64,000 nucleotides of DNA from Paenibacillus rhizosphaerae (GTDB lineage Bacteria; Bacillota; Bacilli; Paenibacillales; Paenibacillaceae): the NCBI RefSeq assembly GCF_014192015.1, contig NZ_JACHXJ010000001.1, positions 682,001 through 746,000 on the forward strand. The letters run 5' to 3'. The position numbers and the translations under genes were made by a program. The notes beneath the pieces are model-generated. The model saw only the letters and a program-made list of their open reading frames with translations. It made no database searches and had not been told where the DNA came from. This document shows positions 58,386 to 64,000 of this stretch, one piece after another (positions within the stretch are counted from its first letter, which is position 1; each line of letters starts with the position of its first letter).

Positions 58386-58946
58386 ATGAAATTCATTCTT
58401 ATTTTTGGCCCGCAGGCCGTAGGCAAAATGACCGTCGGACAGGAGCTCGAAAAAATAACGGGGCTGAAGCTTTTTCACAACCATATGACGATTGAGCTGG
58501 TATCCCCGTTTTTCAGCTACGGATCGGAAGCCGGGAAACGGCTGGTCGGATTGTTCCGGAGGGAAATCTTTGAAGAGGTTGCCAAAAGCGACCTCGCCGG
58601 CTTGATATTTACGTTTGTATGGGCGCTGGACATGAAGGCGGATTGGGATTATGTGGAGGAAGTATGCGGGATTTTCGAATCCAGGGGTGCCGAAGTTTAT
58701 TTCGTAGAGCTGGAGGCTGATCTAGACGAACGTCTCTCCCGCAATCGTAGTCCAAATCGGCTGCAGCACAAGCCCACGAAGCGGAACACGGAGTGGTCCG
58801 AAAAGGAGCTGAAGACATCGATGGAAAGGTACCGTCTAAATTCATACGACGGCGAGATTCAGCGGGAGAACTATTTGCGAATCAACAATACGGATTTGAG
58901 CGCAGAAGAAGTGGCGCAACAGATTAAGCATGAATTCGGGCTATAG
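58386..58946 (+). CDS. P-loop nucleotide kinase-like protein
   Basis: A 186-residue protein with a P-loop GPQAVGKMT at residues 8-16, shikimate/adenylate-kinase-like length, and a lid-like 'RNRSPNRLQHKPTKRN' basic region near 125. Such small AAA/shikimate-kinase-like proteins phosphorylate small molecules or nucleotides; substrate unknown. The substitution of Met for the usual Ser/Thr-adjacent Gly pattern (GKMT) is unusual but occurs in this subfamily. AAAGGAGGGAG precedes ATG 58386. Confidence 0.75.
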   Translation: MKFILIFGPQAVGKMTVGQELEKITGLKLFHNHMTIELVSPFFSYGSEAGKRLVGLFRREIFEEVAKSDLAGLIFTFVWALDMKADWDYVEEVCGIFESRGAEVYFVELEADLDERLSRNRSPNRLQHKPTKRNTEWSEKELKTSMERYRLNSYDGEIQRENYLRINNTDLSAEEVAQQIKHEFGL

Positions 58947-59141
58947 TTTTTCACTACGGCCGCAAGCTGCTGCAATCCAGTAACTTTTTCTTCTCCCTGA
59001 CGTTCTTTAAATATAAGCAGCATATTGCTGGAAGGGCGCATGGAAGAAACAATGGTCATGCCGTCGCATAAGTAAAGAATGTACCGCCAAAGCGCCAGAG
59101 TACTATGGATAAAACTTGGGGTACAAAAAGGAGGAGGCGGA

Positions 59142-59543
59142 ATGAATCGGAATGCGGGTTTTTGGATCAGGCTTGGGGCATCGCTGGCGGATGGGCTGCT
59201 CGTCGGCTTGCCGATCATGATTGTGGTGTGGCTGATTACAGGGAAATGGGGGAACGAGGAGTGGATTTCCGATACGATTAGCGGTTTGTACACGCTGCTC
59301 GTGCCTGTATTCTGGAACGGTTATACAGTTGGCAAGAGGATATGCAACATCCGGATTCGCAAGGTGAGCGATCATCAGCCTCCCGGAATTGGAACCATGC
59401 TGCTGCGGAACGTCGTGGCCGGCCTCGTGTATGGTCTAAGCTTCGGCATCTGCGCGATCATCAGTGCTTTTATGGTGGGGCTGCGTGAAGACAAGCGGGC
59501 GATTCATGACTTTATTGCCGGGACGGAAGTCGTATATGACTGA
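59142..59543 (+). CDS. RDD family membrane protein
   Basis: A 133-residue protein with three to four membrane helices. It begins 'MNRNAGFWIRLGASLADGLL' (the family's R..a...D), contains 'NGYTVGKRICNIRIRKV' (a GK..m...V motif) and ends 'KRAIHDFIAGTEVVYD', the standard RDD ending. Function of the family is mostly unknown, with links to ion transport. ATG 59142 follows AAAAGGAGGAGG. Confidence 0.88.
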   Translation: MNRNAGFWIRLGASLADGLLVGLPIMIVVWLITGKWGNEEWISDTISGLYTLLVPVFWNGYTVGKRICNIRIRKVSDHQPPGIGTMLLRNVVAGLVYGLSFGICAIISAFMVGLREDKRAIHDFIAGTEVVYD

Positions 59544-59714
59544 ATAATGTCCTGGCTGAAAAGTATCAGGAAGCACGCCGCCCGGCCTTTGAATTCCGAC
59601 CTCTGGCTGATGTGCGGGGCAATCATATCATGATAGGGTAAAAGGTAGGATAGGACAGCGTTGTCAGGCGTACACAGCCAAGCAGCCGTCAAATCCTCCT
59701 TTTTTCTTATAAAA

Positions 59715-59737
59715 TGACCGGATTACTATTTTGGTCA
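59715..59737 (+). promoter_or_regulatory. Possible TetR-type operator upstream of the P450 gene
   Basis: TGACC (59715-59719) and GGTCA (59733-59737) form an inverted repeat with a 13-base gap, just downstream of a TATAAAAT box (59709-59716). CypB in B. subtilis is controlled by the TetR-family FatR; no such gene lies next to this P450, so the regulator would be elsewhere. Confidence 0.35.
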
Positions 59738-59817
59738 GTCGGTACCTTTCAAGCGTTTTTCGGTCCTCTGCAAGGGCTGGATTAAAGAGAAGAAACAGGA
59801 TGATGGAGGAAATAACC

Positions 59818-62800
59818 ATGACGCAAACCATTCAGGTGCCTCAACCTAAAACCTACGGACCTTTAGGCAATCTGCCTTTGCTGGATTCCGCCGCACCAGT
59901 GCAATCGTTGGTAAAGGTCGCCGCGGAGCTCGGGCCGATCTTTCAGTTCCAATATCCCGGCGGCCGCAGGGAGCTGTACGTGTCCGGCCATGAATATGTG
60001 AAGGATGCTTGCGACGAAAAGCGTTTCGACAAAAGGATCTGGGCTCCGCTGCAGAACGTGCGCGCTTTTGCCGGTGACGGACTCTTTACGAGCGCAACCC
60101 AGGAACCCAATTGGAAAAAAGCCCATAACATTCTGCTGTCCAGCTTCAGCCAGCGGGCCATGCAGGGTTATCATACGAAAATGCTGGATATCGCCATGCA
60201 GCTGATTCAAAAATGGGGAAGGCTGAATCCGGATGAGACGGTCGACGTTCCTGCCGATATGACCCGGCTGACGCTTGACACGATCGGGCTGTGCGGGTTC
60301 AGTTACCGGTTTAACAGCTTTTACCGGGAAAATAACCATCCCTTTATCGATGCCATGGTACGGGCGCTTGACGAAGGGATGAACCAGCTGCACCGTCTGG
60401 GCATCCAGGATATGTTTATGATCCGGAAGAAGCGGCAATTTCGAGAGGATATCCAGACGATGTTCTCACTCGTTGACGAGCTGATCCGGGAGCGTAAGGC
60501 GCATGGCGGGGATGAGGATGATCTGCTTGCGCATATGCTGAACGGCGTCGATGCAAATACAGGGGAGCGGCTGGATCATGAAAATATCCGTTATCAGATG
60601 ATCACGTTCCTGATCGCGGGGCATGAAACGACCAGCGGTTTGCTCTCTTTTGCGATTTATTATCTGATGAAAAACCCCGATAAGCTGCGCAAGGCCGTGG
60701 AAGAAGTGGACCGCGTGTTGAAAGATCCAGTGCCGACGTATCATCAGGTAAGGGAACTGAAATATGTCCGGATGGTGCTTAGCGAGTCCCTGCGGTTATG
60801 GCCGACCGCACCGGCTTTCTCGCTGTACGCTAAAGAAGATACGATGATCGGGGGAACTTATCCGATTCAACAGGGAAACAGCGTGACGGTTCTCATTCCG
60901 GGACTTCACCGGGACGTGCGCGTCTGGGGCGATGACGTGGAGGTGTTCAGACCCGAGCGGTTCGAGGATCCCAGCAAGGTGCCCCATGATGCGTATAAGC
61001 CGTTCGGTAACGGCCAGCGGGCGTGCATCGGCCAGCAGTTCGCCCTGCAGGAAGCCACGATGGTGCTGGGGCTGGTGCTGAAGTATTTTGACCTCGAGGA
61101 TTCCGGCCGCTACGAACTCAAGGTTAAAGAGACGCTTACGCTAAAACCGGAAGGATTCCGGATCCGTGTCCGCAGCCGGAAGGGCGCATTGATTCCGGTG
61201 GGTTACGGCAGAGCCGAGACGGTGGAAGCCGCAGTCAGCGAATCCGCCAAGCCGGCATCCCTGGCTGCAAATGATCATCATACGCCGCTGCTTGTCCTGT
61301 ACGGCTCCAATTTGGGCACCGCGGAAGGCATCGCCAGGGAGGTGGCTGACCGTGCGAGGTACCAGGGATTCGACAGCCAGGTCGGTCCCCTGGACGACTA
61401 TGCCGGTGCGCTTCCGAAGGAAGGGGCGGTGATTATCGTGACGGCGTCTTATAACGGCCAGCCCCCTTCCAACGCAAAGGTGTTTATGGAATGGCTGGAG
61501 TCCGCCGATCCCGCTGCCATCCGGGATGTCCGCTACGCGGTATTCGGCTGCGGGGATCACAATTGGGCCAGCACGTACCAGCGGATCCCGCGCCTGATTG
61601 ATGAGCAGCTGGCGGCCAAAGGGGCGAAGCGGTTACTTCCGCGCGGGGAGAGCGATGCCAGCGGCGATTTTGAACGGGAGGTGGACGACTGGACGGAGCG
61701 TTTATGGCCGGATTTAATGCCCGCGCTGGGACTCCCGGTCGCGTCCGGCCGCGACACCAAGCGGAGCACGCTGTCGCTGCGCTTTGTCCAGGGCGTGGCT
61801 GCCGTGCCGCTTGCGGAAACCTACAGCGCCGTATCCGGGCGGATCGTGAGCAGCTGCAATCTTCAGCACACGGCCAGCGGACGGGTCACACAGCACATCG
61901 AAATTGCCCTGCCGGAGGGTACATCATATCGCGAAGGGGATCATCTTGGCGTGCTTCCGGTCAATCCTGAGCCATTGGTGCAGCGGGTGCTCCGCCGGTT
62001 CCAGCTGGACGGCTCGGCGCACCTGATCCTGACGGCGGACGGGAATCGCAGCGCACACCTGAAGACAGGAGTGCCGATCCGGCTGGACGAACTGCTGTCC
62101 CGAAGCGTCGAGCTGCAGGAGCCAGCCACCCGCGCCCAAATTCGGGAGCTGGCATCGTGCACGGTATGTCCGCCGCATGCCCGGGAACTGGAGGCCATGC
62201 TTGAGGAAGACGATTACCAAACCAACATTCGGGCAAAGCGGCTGACGATGCTTGACCTGCTTGAGCAATATGATGCCTGCGAGCTGCCGTTTGCGCGCTT
62301 TCTGGAGCTGCTGCCGGCCCTCAAGCCGAGATATTACTCCATCTCCAGCTCGCCGAAAGTCAGTCCAGGCGCCGCCAGTATCACGGTCGGTGTGGTTCGG
62401 GGAGTAGCATGGAGCGGTAAGGGAGAGTACCACGGCATCGCCTCCAACTACCTGGCCGCGCAGGAGCCTGGGGCCGAGGTGCTGATGTTCGTCCGATCTC
62501 CCGAATCCGGATTTGTGCTGCCGGAGGATCCCGCCATACCGATGATCATGGTAGGGCCGGGCACGGGCGTGGCACCGTTCAGAGGTTTTATCCAGGCGAG
62601 ACGGGTCCTGCAAGCGGAAGGAAAGGCGCTGGGCAAGGCTCATCTGTACTTTGGCTGCAGAAACCCGGAGCATGATTACTTATACCGTGAGGAGTTTGAA
62701 CGGGCGGAAAAGGACGGAGCAGTGACGCTTCATACGGCTTTCTCCAGAGTGGAGGGTACGGATAAATGCTATGTCCAGCATCTGATGAAGCAGGACGGTG

Positions 62801-62997
62801 AGCTGCTGCTGCAACTGCTCGAGGTCGGGGCTAAGCTGTACATTTGCGGCGACGGCTCCCGGATGGCTCCCCAAGTGGAAGAGACGCTGATGGGCTCCTA
62901 TCGGGACAAATACGGGGTAAGCCCGGAAGAAGCAGCCCAATGGCTTGCCGGCCTCGAATCGGCAGGGAACTATGTGAAGGACGTATGGGCCGGCTGA
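59818..62997 (+). CDS. Bifunctional cytochrome P450/NADPH-P450 reductase (CYP102, CypD/CypB-like)
   Basis: A 1059-residue self-sufficient fatty-acid hydroxylase. Order: P450 domain (I-helix AGHETTSGL near 267, haem ligand Cys in [13 protein letters not shown] near 402), FMN domain ([14 protein letters not shown] near 490), FAD/NADPH reductase (RYYSISSSP near 838, [12 protein letters not shown] near 912, '[15 protein letters not shown]' near 1015). Length equals CypD/CypB. It hydroxylates fatty acids at sub-terminal carbons using NADPH. ATG 59818 follows GGAGGAAATAACC; earlier in-frame ATGs lack this spacing. Confidence 0.95.
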   Translation: MTQTIQVPQPKTYGPLGNLPLLDSAAPVQSLVKVAAELGPIFQFQYPGGRRELYVSGHEYVKDACDEKRFDKRIWAPLQNVRAFAGDGLFTSATQEPNWKKAHNILLSSFSQRAMQGYHTKMLDIAMQLIQKWGRLNPDETVDVPADMTRLTLDTIGLCGFSYRFNSFYRENNHPFIDAMVRALDEGMNQLHRLGIQDMFMIRKKRQFREDIQTMFSLVDELIRERKAHGGDEDDLLAHMLNGVDANTGERLDHENIRYQMITFLIAGHETTSGLLSFAIYYLMKNPDKLRKAVEEVDRVLKDPVPTYHQVRELKYVRMVLSESLRLWPTAPAFSLYAKEDTMIGGTYPIQQGNSVTVLIPGLHRDVRVWGDDVEVFRPERFEDPSKVPHDAYKPFGNGQRACIGQQFALQEATMVLGLVLKYFDLEDSGRYELKVKETLTLKPEGFRIRVRSRKGALIPVGYGRAETVEAAVSESAKPASLAANDHHTPLLVLYGSNLGTAEGIAREVADRARYQGFDSQVGPLDDYAGALPKEGAVIIVTASYNGQPPSNAKVFMEWLESADPAAIRDVRYAVFGCGDHNWASTYQRIPRLIDEQLAAKGAKRLLPRGESDASGDFEREVDDWTERLWPDLMPALGLPVASGRDTKRSTLSLRFVQGVAAVPLAETYSAVSGRIVSSCNLQHTASGRVTQHIEIALPEGTSYREGDHLGVLPVNPEPLVQRVLRRFQLDGSAHLILTADGNRSAHLKTGVPIRLDELLSRSVELQEPATRAQIRELASCTVCPPHARELEAMLEEDDYQTNIRAKRLTMLDLLEQYDACELPFARFLELLPALKPRYYSISSSPKVSPGAASITVGVVRGVAWSGKGEYHGIASNYLAAQEPGAEVLMFVRSPESGFVLPEDPAIPMIMVGPGTGVAPFRGFIQARRVLQAEGKALGKAHLYFGCRNPEHDYLYREEFERAEKDGAVTLHTAFSRVEGTDKCYVQHLMKQDGELLLQLLEVGAKLYICGDGSRMAPQVEETLMGSYRDKYGVSPEEAAQWLAGLESAGNYVKDVWAG

Positions 62998-63108
62998 TCT
63001 CCAGGTAGTCCGATTCGGGGCAGGCCGCATTTTACTGATTGCTTCCTTGGCATCCGCAACTATATGATGGAATTCGGGGGGAAGCACATCTGAAAGGAGG
63101 CGGACCAG

Positions 63109-63594
63109 GTGAATTATGAAATCAGAACTGCGGACATGGATGAGCTGGGGCTCGTACACGACACGATGATGCTGGCTTTTGAAGAATATCGGGGCCGGCT
63201 CCATCCGCCTTCAGGAGCCTTGTCGGAGGACACCGAGACGATCCGTCAGAAAATCAGCGAGCATGGAGGCGGAGCCCTTTTGGCTTGGTCCGGTGATAAG
63301 CCCGTGGGGTCGGCGCAGTATTCCTTCCGTGCCCCCTTTTTGTACGTCGGACGGCTATCCGTCATACCCGAGGCCCGGGGTGAAGGTTTGGGCAAGGCGA
63401 TCATGAAGCATTTCGAGAAACTCGCTGTGCAGCATCGTTATCCCGAGATCCGGTTGGGAGTCAGGTTATCGCTTCAAGATAACATCCGGTTTTACCTCAA
63501 GCTGGGTTATGAAGTTGTTGAGGAGCATGCGTATCCTGAACGGACGGATGGCTGGTACATCCTGAGGAAACGGGTGGGAGCTGGAACGGCATGA
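63109..63594 (+). CDS. GNAT family N-acetyltransferase
   Basis: A 161-residue GNAT enzyme. The acetyl-CoA loop 'RGEGLGKAIMKHF' (R-x-x-G-x-G pattern, near 90-102) preceded by 'LYVGRLSVIPEA' and followed by 'LGVRLSLQDNIRFYLKLGYE' fits the family. Substrate unknown. GTG start 63109 after GAAAGGAGGCGG. A second GNAT gene follows 40 bases later. Confidence 0.88.
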   Translation: MNYEIRTADMDELGLVHDTMMLAFEEYRGRLHPPSGALSEDTETIRQKISEHGGGALLAWSGDKPVGSAQYSFRAPFLYVGRLSVIPEARGEGLGKAIMKHFEKLAVQHRYPEIRLGVRLSLQDNIRFYLKLGYEVVEEHAYPERTDGWYILRKRVGAGTA

Positions 63595-63634
63595 TCCGTA
63601 GACATAACTTGCTATGATAGGGAGGAAACCTAAC

Positions 63635-64000
63635 GTGTCTAAAGAAGGCATTACGGTCCGGGAGGCGGGACTGGGGGATTTGCAAGAGCTTGCCGCCATT
63701 TTTGACTTGTACCGGATATTTTATGGTCAGGAGCCAGACGTTGAAGGGGCGGCCGCCTTCTTGTTCGAGCGAATGGAGCACCGGCAATCGGTCATCCTGA
63801 TAGCCGAAGACGTGGAGCAGGGCCGGATCGCCGGGTTTACCCAGCTGTATCCGGTGTTTTCCTCCATCTCCATGAAACGGGCCTATATTTTGAATGACTT
63901 GTATGTACGGGAGGAATACCGCAGGCAGGGAACCGCCCGGCTGCTGCTTGAAGCGGCCAAACGGTTCGCTAAGCTGGCCCGGGCGAAGGGGCTGTCTTTG
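63635..64000 (+). CDS. GNAT family N-acetyltransferase (3' end outside window)
   Basis: GTG 63635 (site AGGGAGGAAACC) opens a frame that runs through the right edge. The visible 122 residues include 'GITVREAGLGDLQELAAIFD' and the acetyl-CoA motif 'YVREEYRRQGTARLLLEAAK' (R-R-Q-G-T-A). It is distinct from the preceding GNAT protein and likely co-transcribed with it. Confidence 0.82.
   Translation, partial: MSKEGITVREAGLGDLQELAAIFDLYRIFYGQEPDVEGAAAFLFERMEHRQSVILIAEDVEQGRIAGFTQLYPVFSSISMKRAYILNDLYVREEYRRQGTARLLLEAAKRFAKLARAKGLSL

Overview
The window looks like chromosomal DNA of a Gram-positive, spore-forming Bacillales bacterium, most likely Paenibacillus or a close relative. The evidence is strong AGGAGG-type ribosome binding sites with frequent GTG/TTG starts, a T-box upstream of argS, SLH-domain and spore-coat-like proteins, a bacillithiol reductase, a replication terminator protein homologue, a Firmicutes-style type VII secretion (T7SS) locus, and LplB/YtcP-type sugar uptake with a YesS-type AraC regulator. 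The DNA is moderately GC-rich, so many long antisense reading frames are coding shadows. No tRNA or rRNA gene, complete insertion sequence or CRISPR array was seen.

Layout. 0-7 kb: end of a CobW-like gene, a copper-binding four-helix protein, an OPT transporter with a PqqD-like partner, T-box plus argS, a HEPN-like protein and an SLH/PrcB-type exported protein. 7-12 kb: heterodimeric BmrC/BmrD-like exporter (minus strand) behind a long leader that appears to hold a leader peptide and terminator; a YneR/HesB-like gene is divergent. 12-24.5 kb: a probable rhamnogalacturonan utilisation cluster (GH42 beta-galactosidase, two permeases, binding lipoprotein, YesS-like regulator, YetA-like exo-lyase family protein, YesU-like DUF1961 protein) with cre-like sites. 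24.5-34 kb: housekeeping and stress genes (YgaD-like ABC exporter, DUF441, ypdA, DUF2087), an RsgA-type GTPase preceded by an elaborate attenuator-like leader, azoR with an operator-like array, and a decayed SLH-protein paralogue.

34-45 kb is the most unusual part: a single-direction T7SS-type locus encoding an EsaB/YukD-like protein, a three-ATPase EssC without the N-terminal FHA domains, an unknown 275-residue protein, a WXG100-like protein with a glycine-zipper tail, a DUF4176 protein, an EsxA-like protein, a kinase-fold/transmembrane/coiled-coil protein, a von Willebrand A protein and a PP2C phosphatase. EsaA, EssA and classical EssB are not recognisable there. The kinase-like protein has EssB-like architecture but keeps the kinase catalytic residues. 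Together these genes suggest a secretion machine controlled by reversible phosphorylation.

45-64 kb: SDR dehydrogenase, gluQ, hrpB, a SigB-like general stress gene, two overlapping CotF-like genes, a DoxX-pirin pair behind an MhqR-like palindrome, an acyltransferase, the RTP homologue, an oxidoreductase, a YteA-like zinc finger protein, a CDF metal exporter with an ArsR-type operator, a DivIVA-domain protein, a small kinase-like protein, an RDD protein, a CypD-type P450-reductase fusion and two GNAT acetyltransferases, the last cut by the window end.
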